Notes: generated from the sequence alone by a model not told the origin. A stretch of 48,496 nt of DNA from an uncultured Lachnospiraceae bacterium (GCA_910578115.1 CAJTPO010000033.1:1-48496), one strand, 5' to 3'. Counted from the first letter of the stretch, positions 1 through 8,356 are shown. Numbers and translations: made by a program.

Positions 1-261
1 TGGGATTACCATATTTGAATTATACAGGAAGCTCCATTATAATGTTTTTTTCTTGTGTAATCAACTGGTTTTGGAAATAATTCCGACTTTCAGAATGATT
101 GCTGCCGCTGTCTGTGTCGCTGACCACAGCAGTTTAGAGAATGGGATCTCCCATAAAAGAAGTTAAAAAACCATATCTGATTAGAATTATAGTATAATTA
201 GTTTCTTTCGATTTGTAAACATCTAAAAAAGAAAAACACAGCCCGTAACATTAAATTAACA

Positions 262-1119
262 TTAAATCCCCGGCACATACTCCCTGCGGTAATCCCGGGG
301 TGTACAGCCTTTCTCCCTGTGAAATACTTTGCTGAAGTAGAAGACATCCGAAAAGCCTGCCCGCTGCGCAATCTCCGCAATGGGCAGATCCGTCTCCGTC
401 AACAGCTGCTCCGCCCTGCGCAGGCGCAGCAGGCACTGGTATTCCTTGATGGTCCTGCCCACCGCGTTCTTAAACAACGTGCCTGCATATTTATAAGACA
501 GGCCGCAGAGCTTCTCGATCTCCTCCGAAGTAAACCTTTCCGCGTAATGCCCCCTGATATATTCCTGAATCTGCCGCACATAGGCATTTTCCGCCGTATC
601 TTCCTGCACATTCCGGACACAGGTCAAAAAGATCTGCCACAGATGAACGGATGCCTGTGGGATGTTGCCGTGCACATGGGCGTCCAGCAGCCGCTCAAAC
701 TCTTTCCTGATCCGGCCGGTTTGCGGGCAGTCCGTTTGTTTCGGCAGCACGATATACTTCTCGTCCGCGTTCCTGTCCAGGCAGACTTTCGTCTCGTAAT
801 AAATGCCTCTGGGCAGCTCCTCCATATGCGCCGCCGGCTCCGCGCAGTAGAAATGCGCATAAAACCAGGCTGCCCCCTGTTCAAAAGGTTTCTCGCCCCA
901 GCAGTGCACACCGCTTTTCAGGAAAAAAAGCTGATCGGGCTTGAGCCGGTAGGATATCCCGTCCTCTATGATCTCCATGGAACCCCGCAGCAGATAGATC
1001 GCCACGTGAAAAGGTGCCGTTCTGTCCGCATGGTACATGACGCCGCGGTTAATGCTGTAGGCTGCCTCGCATATGAAGGGCATCGCGTTACACGGTATCC
1101 TCAGCAAATGCTTATCCAC
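262..1119 (-). CDS. AraC-family transcriptional regulator
   Basis: A 285-residue protein with an N-terminal cupin-like sensing domain (about residues 15-140) and a C-terminal AraC double helix-turn-helix (about 180-280). The second helix-turn-helix shows the usual signature: IAEIAQRAGFSDVFYFSKVF followed by the GCTPRDYRREY end. Such proteins bind DNA as dimers and switch nearby sugar or stress genes in response to a small ligand; the ligand cannot be read here. The start is a GTG at 1119, preceded at good spacing by GGGAGGAG. It is the last gene of a minus-strand run after the acetyltransferase and alcohol dehydrogenase, so it probably regulates them or is cotranscribed with them. No clear terminator was seen downstream. 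Confidence 0.9.
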   Translation of the reverse strand: MDKHLLRIPCNAMPFICEAAYSINRGVMYHADRTAPFHVAIYLLRGSMEIIEDGISYRLKPDQLFFLKSGVHCWGEKPFEQGAAWFYAHFYCAEPAAHMEELPRGIYYETKVCLDRNADEKYIVLPKQTDCPQTGRIRKEFERLLDAHVHGNIPQASVHLWQIFLTCVRNVQEDTAENAYVRQIQEYIRGHYAERFTSEEIEKLCGLSYKYAGTLFKNAVGRTIKEYQCLLRLRRAEQLLTETDLPIAEIAQRAGFSDVFYFSKVFHREKGCTPRDYRREYVPGI

Positions 1120-1179
1120 TCTTTTCTCCTCCCGACCGGCCTTTTTATCCTGCCTTCTTTCAGTGTAAAAAATCTTATC

Positions 1180-2358
1180 CTACAATGCCATACGGTAAAT
1201 CTCCAGCATATCTTCCTCGTACAGCTTCCTGGCCGAGCCTTTACAGCCGCCTGCTGCCAGGCTGCACATATGCGCCATCGTCTTCATCTGCTCCTCCGTA
1301 GGCGCGATGCCCAGCTCCCGCATATTGGTCGGCATGTCGATGCTGCGATAGAAATCCTCCATCGCCTCGATTCCTTTCAGCGCGGTCTCTTCCTCGCTGC
1401 CCTGTTGTGCGACACCCATCACATTTCTGGCAAATTTAGAGAATCTCGGCATACAATCCTTCAATACATATCTGGCCCAGCTTCCCCACACTGCCGCCAG
1501 ACCTGCACCATGAGCCACGTCAAACATGCCGCCGATCTCGTGCTCCAGACCATGTGTCGCAAAATCCCCGCCATCGTTGCCGCATCCTGTCAGGCCGTTG
1601 TGAGAAAGGCTGCCGGCCCACAGAATCTCCGCCCTGGCGTCGTAATTGTCCGGATCTTTTTTCAGGATCAGCGCATTCGTGAGCACCGTGCGCATCAGGG
1701 CCTCCGCGATCGCATCCGTCAGCTCCATGTTGCCGCCGTTTGTAAAGTAACGCTCCATCGTATGCATCAGAATATCCGTACATCCACAGGCTGTCTGGTA
1801 CGCCGGCAGCGTCATCGTCAGCACCGGATCCATCACCGCAAAAACGGGCCGGCAGATATCATTGTTATACCCCCGTTTGACCATGCCCTCATCTTTCGTG
1901 ATCACACTGCTGTTGCTCATCTCGCTGCCCGCAGCTGCAATGGTCAGCACCACACCGACAGGCATACAGGCCGCAGCCTGACGGGTATGCTCATAGAAAT
2001 CCCAGACATCCCCCTCATTCATCAAACCGTATCCGATCGCCTTACAGGAATCAATAACGCTGCCGCCGCCTACCGCCAGAAGAAAATCGACCTTTTCTCT
2101 CCTGCAAAGCTCGATCCCTTCATATACAAGAGAAAGTCTCGGATTGGGCACCACGCCGCCCAGCTCCACATAAGAAATTCCCTCGCTCTCCAGAGAAGCC
2201 CTGATCTGCGCAAGCAGGCCCGAACGCTCGGCGCTGCCGCCGCCGTAATGGATCAGAACCCTGCGACAGCCCGTTTCCTTCACAAGCCTGCCGGTCTGCT
2301 GCCTGGTATCTTTACCGAAGACTACTTTCGTTGGTGTATGATAAGTAAACTGGAACAT
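1180..2358 (-). CDS. Iron-containing alcohol dehydrogenase (butanol dehydrogenase-like)
   Basis: A 392-residue group III alcohol dehydrogenase that interconverts aldehydes or ketones and alcohols with NAD(P)H in the cytoplasm. The N-terminal Rossmann part carries the GGGS loop (LLAVGGGSVIDSCKAIGYG, about residues 95-113). The C-terminal helical part holds the metal-binding pattern, with DILMHTMERY and, later, HGLEHEIGGMFDVAHGAGLA; the histidines of these segments and an upstream Asp bind the iron in this family. Length matches the BdhA/YqhD branch. It starts at an ATG preceded by AGAAGG and lies 21 bases after the acetyltransferase stop, so the two are likely cotranscribed. The substrate is not predictable from sequence. 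Confidence 0.92.
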   Translation of the reverse strand: MFQFTYHTPTKVVFGKDTRQQTGRLVKETGCRRVLIHYGGGSAERSGLLAQIRASLESEGISYVELGGVVPNPRLSLVYEGIELCRREKVDFLLAVGGGSVIDSCKAIGYGLMNEGDVWDFYEHTRQAAACMPVGVVLTIAAAGSEMSNSSVITKDEGMVKRGYNNDICRPVFAVMDPVLTMTLPAYQTACGCTDILMHTMERYFTNGGNMELTDAIAEALMRTVLTNALILKKDPDNYDARAEILWAGSLSHNGLTGCGNDGGDFATHGLEHEIGGMFDVAHGAGLAAVWGSWARYVLKDCMPRFSKFARNVMGVAQQGSEEETALKGIEAMEDFYRSIDMPTNMRELGIAPTEEQMKTMAHMCSLAAGGCKGSARKLYEEDMLEIYRMAL

Positions 2359-2379
2359 AAATTCTACCTTCTTTCCTTT

Positions 2380-2967
2380 TTATGATTGATTCGGGCGCAT
2401 CACCCGGCAGGGATTCCCGTAAGCAACTACATTGTCGGGAATGTCTTTCGTCACCACGCTGCCTGCGCCGATCACCACATTGTCACCGATGGTCACACCC
2501 GGCATGATGATAACGCCACCGCCGATCCAGACGTTATTCCCGATCACGATCGGCGCCGTCTGTGTCTTGCAGAATTCAAAAGAACCGTCCTCTTTCGGCT
2601 GCCCGAACCGTTCCGCCGCATTTGTCGGATGAAATGCCGTATACATCTGTACATTCGGCGCAATCAGCGCATTATCGCCGATGATGATCTTATTATCATC
2701 CAGAAACGTGCAGTTCATATTGACTTCACAGTTATTCCCGAAATAAATGTTGTTGCCGTAGTCTACAAAAAAGGGAGCCGTGATCCACAGATTCTTACCC
2801 CGTCCCCCCAGCAGCTGCGTCAGGATGCGGTCTTTTTCCTCCGCATTCTCGGAATCCGTCCGGTTGTAGTCCCGCATAAGATTCTTCGCCTTGTGCCACT
2901 GTGTCAGCAACTCTTCATCCCCACAGTCATAAAGCTGGCCCGCCAGCATTTTTTCTCTCTCAGTCAT
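2380..2967 (-). CDS. Sugar/galactoside O-acetyltransferase (Maa/LacA type)
   Basis: A 195-residue left-handed beta-helix acetyltransferase of the maltose/galactoside O-acetyltransferase family, which moves acetyl from acetyl-CoA to a sugar hydroxyl. The N-terminal Mac segment (TEREKMLAGQLYDCGDEELL) is followed by hexapeptide repeats (IIIGDNALIAPNVQMYTAFHP, then IVIGNNVWIGGGVIIMPGVT and IGDNVVIGAGSVVTKDIPDN). The catalytic His is expected in the TAFHP segment. The start at 2967 was chosen because GGAGG sits at ideal spacing before that ATG; the longer upstream reading frame has no such signal. It is the first gene of the run leading into the alcohol dehydrogenase. The leader contains hairpin repeat copy R1 (2994-3022). 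Confidence 0.9.
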   Translation of the reverse strand: MTEREKMLAGQLYDCGDEELLTQWHKAKNLMRDYNRTDSENAEEKDRILTQLLGGRGKNLWITAPFFVDYGNNIYFGNNCEVNMNCTFLDDNKIIIGDNALIAPNVQMYTAFHPTNAAERFGQPKEDGSFEFCKTQTAPIVIGNNVWIGGGVIIMPGVTIGDNVVIGAGSVVTKDIPDNVVAYGNPCRVMRPNQS

Positions 2968-2993
2968 GTTTACCTCCGTTTTCATCTTTACGT

Positions 2994-3022
2994 GGATTTG
3001 CCGGCTGTGCCTGTAATATTCC
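2994..3022 (-). repeat. Hairpin repeat copy R1
   Basis: A 29-base imperfect inverted repeat in the leader of the acetyltransferase. On the minus strand the core reads ACAGGCACAGCCGGCAAAT. It closely matches R2 at 23939-23967 and resembles R3 (30578-30597) and R4 (42515-42543). It lies about 27 bases before the start codon, just 5' of the ribosome binding site. Confidence 0.6.
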
Positions 3023-3272
3023 AGCACCGCCTGCTGATCCCGTCTTACATGGAATATCTTTCTGCTTTTCCAGTATAACTCACAATAATTACCGCTGCCT
3101 TACACACAGGATTAATTTTCATGTGCAGAGAGACTGCATGAAGCGATGCCGGCAGCATCGTCGATTGTAACCGACACGGTAACTTCCTGATAACAACAGC
3201 ATATACAAGTTTTGACAGGAATGCAATACACTCTTCCAGAGCTTAACCCGTTATGTTGCAGAATAAGTTTTT

Positions 3273-3974
3273 CTATGGCCTGGAATATATCTTATCTTGT
3301 ATCTCTTCCACCAACCTATGTACCCTACAAGCCGGCCACATCTCCGATGGTTTCCGCTTCCCATCTTCCACACATCTTTTATAACATCTCTCTGCCACCT
3401 GAAACGCCCTTTTTTCATCCCCGCATTGCACCAGTTTCCGATAAATATCCCTGTCATTCTTGGAATACTTCTGCCCTGTTACCTTCTCAAACTTCTCCGC
3501 AAACCGATCACAACAGGTATAAGATTCCATAATCACAGGCATCTCTCCAAAATACGCATACATCCAGATCTCAAAACAAGGATTGGACCATCCTGCACCC
3601 ACGCCGCTTTTCTCTGCTGTCTGGATAATCTCATCAAAATCCTTCACCTGGTCTCTGTCAAAGACAATCCACGGAATCCGGTACTGTGATTCCTGCCCTG
3701 TCATTTCCAGTGCCTTCCTCACAAGTTCCACGGTTCTGGCCTTCTCCACCTTTATCACAAGCCGATCTTTCAACTCTGCCGGAATACTGTCCCGCAATCC
3801 TTCGAAGTAATTTTTCTCTGTTTCTTCCGTATCCGTCACAATCAGATAATATCCGAGTTCAGGAACCCTGGCGCCCACGCGCTTATTTCTGTCCCGCCTT
3901 TTTCCGGCTCTGCTGTCGCTGAGTTTTCCATCAGAGGCTGCTTTCTTTCCCGCCACTTTCCCCTTATTTGCCAT
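3273..3974 (-). CDS. rloB: RloB-like protein, second component of an RloA/RloB (AbiL-type) defence pair
   Basis: A 233-residue protein matching the RloB family: a Lys/Arg-rich N-terminus, then YYLIVTDTEETEKNYFEGLR, a WIVFDRDQVKDFDE acidic segment and the SNPCFEIWMYAYFG segment that typifies this family. RloB proteins are thought to have a Toprim-like nuclease fold, with the Glu and Asp-x-Asp segments as likely metal ligands; that assignment is family knowledge, not shown here. It overlaps the end of rloA by 11 bases, so the two are translationally coupled; GGGGAGGA precedes the ATG. RloA/RloB pairs were first noted beside type I restriction genes, and AbiL of Lactococcus is a similar pair causing abortive infection. 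No restriction genes are present here. Confidence 0.82.
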   Translation of the reverse strand: MANKGKVAGKKAASDGKLSDSRAGKRRDRNKRVGARVPELGYYLIVTDTEETEKNYFEGLRDSIPAELKDRLVIKVEKARTVELVRKALEMTGQESQYRIPWIVFDRDQVKDFDEIIQTAEKSGVGAGWSNPCFEIWMYAYFGEMPVIMESYTCCDRFAEKFEKVTGQKYSKNDRDIYRKLVQCGDEKRAFQVAERCYKRCVEDGKRKPSEMWPACRVHRLVEEIQDKIYSRP

Positions 3975-5259
3975 CCACTGTCCTCCCCTTCAACATCTTC
4001 ATAGGCTTTAACGCCGGGATTGCTCCATAATTCCCTGTGAGATAATTCTTTGCAAGTGCCTCGTCCCGCCGCACTTTGTTCCCCTCTTTGTCCTTAAACT
4101 CAACAAGGGAATACAACTCCGAAACCCCGTCTCTGTTCTTATTGACCATCCAGATTTCATCCCGCCGCAGCAATTCATTGGAAAACTGCCAGATGTCATG
4201 GGTGGTAAACACCAGCTGTGCGTTCTGAGTATTGATTTCCGGGGAAAGAAATGTCAAGATAATATTTCTTACCAACAATGGATGCAGTCTGGCATTCAGT
4301 TCATCAATAAACAGGATAGAACCCTGGTCCAATACTTCCTTTAAAGAGGGATACAACGCAAACATCTTCAACGTCCCGCTGGATTCCTGTTTCAACGGAA
4401 TGGAAGCCATTTTCCCACTGTCGCCCATCTTATGCAGGGCATCAATCTTGTAATTTTTACCATTGTCTTTTTCATCTTCCTTTGGAAGTTCTTCTATATT
4501 AAAATCCTGTATTGCCTCGTCAAAAGATGCAAAATATTCCACCACATTATACTGCACCTCTTTTTTGTCTACAAACCCCTCCGGCAAAACACTGGAAAGA
4601 AAGAAATTCTCTGCAGGATCACCAAAATTTACAATTTCATTGCTCAAAAACCAGTCTCTCACTTTTTTCAATTTGGCAATCCGCAGCTTTGACCCCAAAG
4701 ATACAATAAGCGACTCCTTATTCAGAGATGCCTTGATATTCTCCACATGATTTTTGGAAAAACCATTCATCTCCAGCTCTTCGCCTTTTTTGCGGTAAAA
4801 GATTGTCCGATACTTGTTCCGTGCCGTTTTTGCCTTGGAATAAAGCCATTCTTCTATCACTTCATCATTTTTCAGGGAAAAGCCATACTGGTATGTCCTT
4901 CCTGTATCCTCTGAATTGTCAACATAGAATACCTCAAAGGTGGTCTCTTCGCCACGGCTCTTTTCATCAAAAAGAAACGGTGTCACCTTCAGATACGCAT
5001 CTCCCGTTTTCCTGCGCCGTTCCTCTTCATCACCGAATTTAAAGGATTCATCCACATAATACGTCATATATTCAAAGGCATCGTACACATTGGACTTCCC
5101 GCTTGCGTTGGCACCGTAAATAGCTGCCACTTTTAAAAGTTTATCATTTGCCGCTTCTGCTACATGATCTTCATGCTCTGTTATTTTTGTTGCAGTCAAA
5201 TCCAGGGATACCTCTTCACGAAAAGATTTGAAATTTTTAAAATTAAATTGAATCAGCAT
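3964..5259 (-). CDS. rloA: RloA-like AAA/ABC-type ATPase of a defence pair
   Basis: A 431-residue ATPase of the AAA15/AAA21 (SMC/RecF-like) group. It opens with the typical IQFNFKNFKSFREEVSLDL strand. The Walker A is YGANASGKSN (about residue 50), the Walker B is ILFIDELNARLHP (about 315), and the switch region is LVFTTHDIWQF (about 350). The reading frame extends upstream, but the start at 5259 is favoured by AAGGAG at good spacing and by a promoter at 5317-5344. It is cotranscribed with rloB. In related abortive-infection pairs the ATPase senses infection and controls the nuclease-like partner; that role is inferred. The region is richer in A+T than the flanking metabolic genes, consistent with horizontal acquisition. 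Confidence 0.85.
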   Translation of the reverse strand: MLIQFNFKNFKSFREEVSLDLTATKITEHEDHVAEAANDKLLKVAAIYGANASGKSNVYDAFEYMTYYVDESFKFGDEEERRRKTGDAYLKVTPFLFDEKSRGEETTFEVFYVDNSEDTGRTYQYGFSLKNDEVIEEWLYSKAKTARNKYRTIFYRKKGEELEMNGFSKNHVENIKASLNKESLIVSLGSKLRIAKLKKVRDWFLSNEIVNFGDPAENFFLSSVLPEGFVDKKEVQYNVVEYFASFDEAIQDFNIEELPKEDEKDNGKNYKIDALHKMGDSGKMASIPLKQESSGTLKMFALYPSLKEVLDQGSILFIDELNARLHPLLVRNIILTFLSPEINTQNAQLVFTTHDIWQFSNELLRRDEIWMVNKNRDGVSELYSLVEFKDKEGNKVRRDEALAKNYLTGNYGAIPALKPMKMLKGRTVDGK

Positions 5260-5316
5260 AATCGTCTCCTTAATTACAGGTCTCGCATCCACAACCAGAA
5301 TTTTATTCTCATGTAT

Positions 5317-5344
5317 ATTATATTCTATTTTTCATTATTATCAA
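5317..5344 (-). promoter_or_regulatory. Sigma-A-type promoter of rloA-rloB
   Basis: On the minus strand TTGATA (5339-5344) and TATAAT (5317-5322) are separated by 16 bases, and the start codon follows about 55 bases later. This gives the defence pair its own promoter and supports the downstream start chosen for rloA. Confidence 0.65.
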
Positions 5345-5520
5345 CATTCAAATTCATATTTTTCTTATTTGTATATTCATTTTTATAAGCTATTTATATT
5401 TTTATACATCTAAATTCCATCCAATTCAAAACATATCTGTTTTTAACTTTCCAATAACCACCGTTCTGCTTAAAATACGACAGTCCCGCAAACTTTAGTG
5501 TATAACCCCTGAAAACACAG

Positions 5521-5567
5521 AGAGACCGCCGCCTGACCATCCCCTGGCCAGAACGGCGGTCTCTTTT
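5521..5567 (-). terminator. Terminator hairpin after rubrerythrin
   Basis: A perfect 11-base stem (5521-5531 with 5554-5564; arm AGAGACCGCCG). The T-run is stronger on the plus side (TTTT at 5564-5567) than on the minus side, so it may work in both directions. It sits between the rubrerythrin stop and the rloAB promoter, separating the two units. Confidence 0.65.
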
Positions 5568-5579
5568 ACGGCCGGCCGA

Positions 5580-6116
5580 TCAATAATTCTGTGCGCTTAC
5601 TTCAAAATAACTCTGCGGATGATTGCAGGTCGGGCACACTTCCGGCGCATTCGTGCCCACTACGATGTGACCACAGTTGCGGCACTCCCATACCTTCACT
5701 TCGCTCTTCGCAAATACCTCAGCCGTCTCGATATTCTTCAAAAGTGCGCGGTATCTCTCCTCATGGTGCTTCTCAATCGCAGCCACCAGCCGGAACTTCT
5801 CCGCCAGCTCTTTAAAGCCTTCCTCCTCGGCAGTTTTGGCAAAGTTCTCATACATATCCGTCCACTCGAAATTCTCGCCGTCTGCCGCCGCTGCCAGGTT
5901 CGCCTTCGTGTCGCCGATGCCGCTCAGCTCCTTACACCACATCTTCGCATGTTCTTTCTCGTTGTCTGCGGTTTTTAAGAATAAAGAGGAAATCTGCTCA
6001 TAGCCCTCTTTCTTCGCCACGGATGCGAAATAAGTGTACTTATTTCTGGCCTGTGACTCTCCGGCAAATGCCGCCTGAAGGTTTTTCTCTGTCTGTGTTC
6101 CTGCATACTTGTTCAT
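5580..6116 (-). CDS. Rubrerythrin
   Basis: A 178-residue peroxide-reducing protein of anaerobes. The N-terminal ferritin-like four-helix domain carries the di-iron ligands in FAGESQARNKY, NEKEHAKMW and AIEKHHEERY. The C-terminal rubredoxin domain has two CxxC knuckles (WECRNCGHIVVG and VCPTCNHPQSY) that bind one iron and pass electrons to the di-iron site, where hydrogen peroxide is reduced to water. AAAAGGAG precedes the ATG. It follows the rubredoxin-glutamate synthase-like gene and perR on the same strand, a typical peroxide regulon, although the 146-base gap could hold a further promoter. A 14-base tandem duplication lies in that gap. Confidence 0.96.
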   Translation of the reverse strand: MNKYAGTQTEKNLQAAFAGESQARNKYTYFASVAKKEGYEQISSLFLKTADNEKEHAKMWCKELSGIGDTKANLAAAADGENFEWTDMYENFAKTAEEEGFKELAEKFRLVAAIEKHHEERYRALLKNIETAEVFAKSEVKVWECRNCGHIVVGTNAPEVCPTCNHPQSYFEVSAQNY

Positions 6117-6136
6117 GTTACTGTTCTCCTTTTCTT

Positions 6137-6164
6137 TCGTTACTGTATCCTCGTTACTGTATCC
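6137..6164. repeat. 14-base tandem duplication before rubrerythrin
   Basis: TCGTTACTGTATCC occurs twice in direct succession (6137-6150 and 6151-6164), about 20 bases upstream of the rubrerythrin start. It would lie in the leader or intercistronic RNA. No function is visible. Confidence 0.7.
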
Positions 6165-6262
6165 TGTATCTGATCCTGCGCCATTCGCCGCACAGATGCA
6201 TCATCACATCCGGCCGGCTTATCGCGCGCGGGAATCAACATTCCTGTCCGAACCTGCCCGAC

Positions 6263-7696
6263 TTACGCATGGGCAATATTCGTATATTCCGAGATCTCCC
6301 TGCTGATGGTACACAGATCTTCCACCGACAGGTCATGAATATTCTCATGTCCGGTGATTCTCGCGAAGGTCCGCAGCTCCTGTGCAGAGCAGTTCAAAAA
6401 GTTCGCTACGCGTTTTGCCGCCGCCTCTTCGTGCAGCCGTTTCCGCAGCTCCGGATCCTGGGTCGCCACGCCCACCGGACACATACCCGTACCGCAGATA
6501 CGGTACTGCTGGCAGGCTGCCGCCACCATCGCTGCCGAAGCGATAGCCACCGCATCCGCTCCCATGGCAACAGCTTTGGCAAAGTCCGAGGAAACCCGCA
6601 GTCCTCCGGTGATCACAAGGTCAATATCCGCCTGTACGCTGTCCAGATATTTCCTCGCCCGGTAAAGCGCATAGATGGTGGGCACACTCGTGGAATCCCT
6701 GATGATCGCGGGAGAAGCTCCTGTCGCTCCGCCTCTGCCGTCGATAGTGATGAAATCCGGCTCCGCATAGACACAGTATGCCAGATCCTTCTCGATCTTT
6801 CCGGCCGCGATCTTAATCCCGATCGGCCTGCCGCCGCTGCAGTCACGCAGATTCTTCACCAGTGTCCTTAAATCTTCCTTCGTGTCGATACCCGGGAATT
6901 TGGACGGACTGATCACGTCCTCACCCAACGGCTTATCGCGGATAGCCGCGATCTCCGGCGTTACCTTGCTGCCCGGCAGATGACCGCCCATACCCGGTTT
7001 TGTGCCCTGTCCGATCTTGATCTCAATCGCATCCGAGGTCGTCAGATTTTCCGTCGTCACACTGTATAAATTGGGAACATACTCAAATATATACTTGTGG
7101 GCCGCCGCTTTTTCCTCCGGCAGGATGCCGCCCTCGCCGCTGCACATCGCCGTCCCTGCCATCGCGCTGCCCTTCGCAAGTGCGATCTTCGTCTCCCGCG
7201 AAAGCGCCCCGAAAGACATATGGGAAATGTACACCGGCATATCAAGTACCATCGGTTTCTTCGCATGTTTGCCGATCACCGTCTGCAGGGACACATCCGC
7301 ATGTTCCTCAAGCGGCGGCGGATTCAACTGTGCGCCCAGCACCAGAATATCGTCCCAGCCGGGCATCTTCATCTGTGTTCCCATCGCCTCGATGGCGGAT
7401 CTGCCCGTGACCGCCATCTCATGAATTTCCTTCATGTAACGGTAATTACTGTCCGTCTTACGCGTCTCCTTCGGGTAATGCAGATCCACGCCTTCCCCGG
7501 AAACCGTTCCTGCCGGCGCATTCCCATCCACCGCCGCTTCCGTTACCCCTGCTGCCTGATCCGCTCCGTCAGACAACACCGGCTCAAACTTCTCTGCCGG
7601 CTGTTTGCACATGGGACATTCCGTCAATTCGGAAAAAGGTTTTCCTTCCGCCTCCTCATCATACACATACCCGCACACACTGCATTTAAATACCAT
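6263..7696 (-). CDS. Rubredoxin-glutamate synthase-like FMN protein
   Basis: A 477-residue fusion. Residues 1-40 form a rubredoxin domain with two CxxC knuckles (KCSVCGYVYDEE and ECPMCKQPAEKFEP). The rest is the FMN-binding barrel of glutamate synthase large subunit (Glu_synthase type), with HMSFGALSRETKIALAKG, TKPGMGGHLPG, TIDGRGGATGASPA and ITGGLRVSSDFAKAVAMGAD. A Cys-rich segment (YRICGTGMCPVGVATQDP) matches the 3Fe-4S cluster motif of glutamate synthases. The glutaminase domain is absent, so this is not a full glutamate synthase; it is probably a redox enzyme drawing electrons through its own rubredoxin. The second ATG (7696) is the better start, being 8 bases after GGAGG. It lies 15 bases after perR. 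Confidence 0.88.
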   Translation of the reverse strand: MVFKCSVCGYVYDEEAEGKPFSELTECPMCKQPAEKFEPVLSDGADQAAGVTEAAVDGNAPAGTVSGEGVDLHYPKETRKTDSNYRYMKEIHEMAVTGRSAIEAMGTQMKMPGWDDILVLGAQLNPPPLEEHADVSLQTVIGKHAKKPMVLDMPVYISHMSFGALSRETKIALAKGSAMAGTAMCSGEGGILPEEKAAAHKYIFEYVPNLYSVTTENLTTSDAIEIKIGQGTKPGMGGHLPGSKVTPEIAAIRDKPLGEDVISPSKFPGIDTKEDLRTLVKNLRDCSGGRPIGIKIAAGKIEKDLAYCVYAEPDFITIDGRGGATGASPAIIRDSTSVPTIYALYRARKYLDSVQADIDLVITGGLRVSSDFAKAVAMGADAVAIASAAMVAAACQQYRICGTGMCPVGVATQDPELRKRLHEEAAAKRVANFLNCSAQELRTFARITGHENIHDLSVEDLCTISREISEYTNIAHA

Positions 7697-7711
7697 TGCC
7701 ATACCCTCCTC

Positions 7712-8086
7712 TTATTTATCTTCCGTTTCCTGTTGCCGACATTCCGGACAAAGATAGAACACCTTAAGATCATAATACAAAATATCCCCGCCAAACTGTG
7801 CTGACAGCGTTGCCGTCAGATCTTCGAACGCCATGTCCGACAATCTGCCGCACTTTCTGCACACCAGATGGTCATGACGCCGTTTCCTGTCATAACGATC
7901 CGGTGAACCTTCCAGCGGGATCTTTCTGATCAATTCCTTATCGCACAGCATATTCAGATTATTATAGACCGTTGCCAGCACGACCTTCGGCTCCTTCTTT
8001 TTTAAGATAAGGAAGATCTGTTCTGCCGTCATATGATCAGAAGATTCGTTTATGATATTCAAGATCCTTTCCGCGTATTTTGTCAT
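7712..8086 (-). CDS. perR: Fur-family peroxide repressor, PerR-like
   Basis: A 124-residue winged-helix metalloregulator. The N-terminal DNA-binding half contains MTAEQIFLILKKK and VVLATVYNNLNMLCDKELI. The C-terminal half has the HDHLVCRKCGRLSD segment and the FYLCPECRQQ segment, whose two CxxC pairs form the structural zinc site. PerR type is favoured over Fur by the operator in its own promoter and by the downstream peroxide genes. The longer reading frame starts upstream of the predicted transcription start, so the ATG at 8086, preceded by AGAGGA, is the true start. It likely represses itself and the two downstream genes until its iron is oxidised by peroxide. Confidence 0.88.
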   Translation of the reverse strand: MTKYAERILNIINESSDHMTAEQIFLILKKKEPKVVLATVYNNLNMLCDKELIRKIPLEGSPDRYDRKRRHDHLVCRKCGRLSDMAFEDLTATLSAQFGGDILYYDLKVFYLCPECRQQETEDK

Positions 8087-8100
8087 AGCTCTGTCCTCTT

Positions 8101-8143
8101 TTAGAATTATTCTAATTATAAACTGTTTTCTGCCAAATGGCAA
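8101..8143 (-). promoter_or_regulatory. perR promoter with overlapping PerR-type box
   Basis: On the minus strand TTGCCA (8138-8143), a 17-base spacer and TATAAT (8115-8120) form a strong promoter. The perfect 7-1-7 palindrome TTAGAATTATTCTAA (8101-8115) overlaps the -10 box and the transcription start. It fits the PerR consensus TTATAATNATTATAA at 13 of 15 positions, which indicates autorepression. Confidence 0.85.
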
Positions 8144-8221
8144 GCCTTTCTTTCTTCTATCTACTATCTACTGCATGTTTCACTCCTGTAAACACCGAAT
8201 AAAGTGATATCCCCGCCCCAT

Positions 8222-8306
8222 CCGGCAGACTGCCGGTGAAATGATAATGAATTTAAAAAGAATGAGTAACTCGCGCAAAAACTGCGTAATTTACTCATTC
8301 TTTTTT
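8222..8306 (+). promoter_or_regulatory. Leader with terminator-like hairpin before the BceAB-like transporter
   Basis: Two hairpins lie between perR and the transporter genes. The first is CCGGCAG/CTGCCGG (8222-8236). The second has a perfect 15-base stem (8255-8269 with 8291-8305; arm AAAAAGAATGAGTAA) running into T6, the form of a rightward factor-independent terminator. No plus-strand gene lies upstream, so it could be an attenuator for the transporter or the relic of a lost gene. A TACAAT box at 8320-8325 could be a separate promoter after the hairpin, but no good -35 was found. Confidence 0.55.
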
Positions 8307-8356
8307 ACTGGCCCCAAATTACAATACTGTTATCGAAAGCAAAGGAGAATAAAAAC

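Noticed and set aside
1..261. A gene or terminator at the left edge
   Set aside because: Only short open frames, a small ATGGGATCTCCCAT palindrome and AT-rich sequence are visible; nothing can be supported as a gene.
319..2385. A 688-codon open frame on the plus strand
   Set aside because: It lies opposite the AraC and alcohol dehydrogenase genes, whose families, starts and ribosome binding sites are clear; its translation resembles no protein family and is rich in His, Arg and Leu as shadows often are.
6263..7696. Full glutamate synthase large subunit (gltB)
   Set aside because: The glutaminase and beta-helix domains are missing and a rubredoxin domain is fused at the N-terminus.
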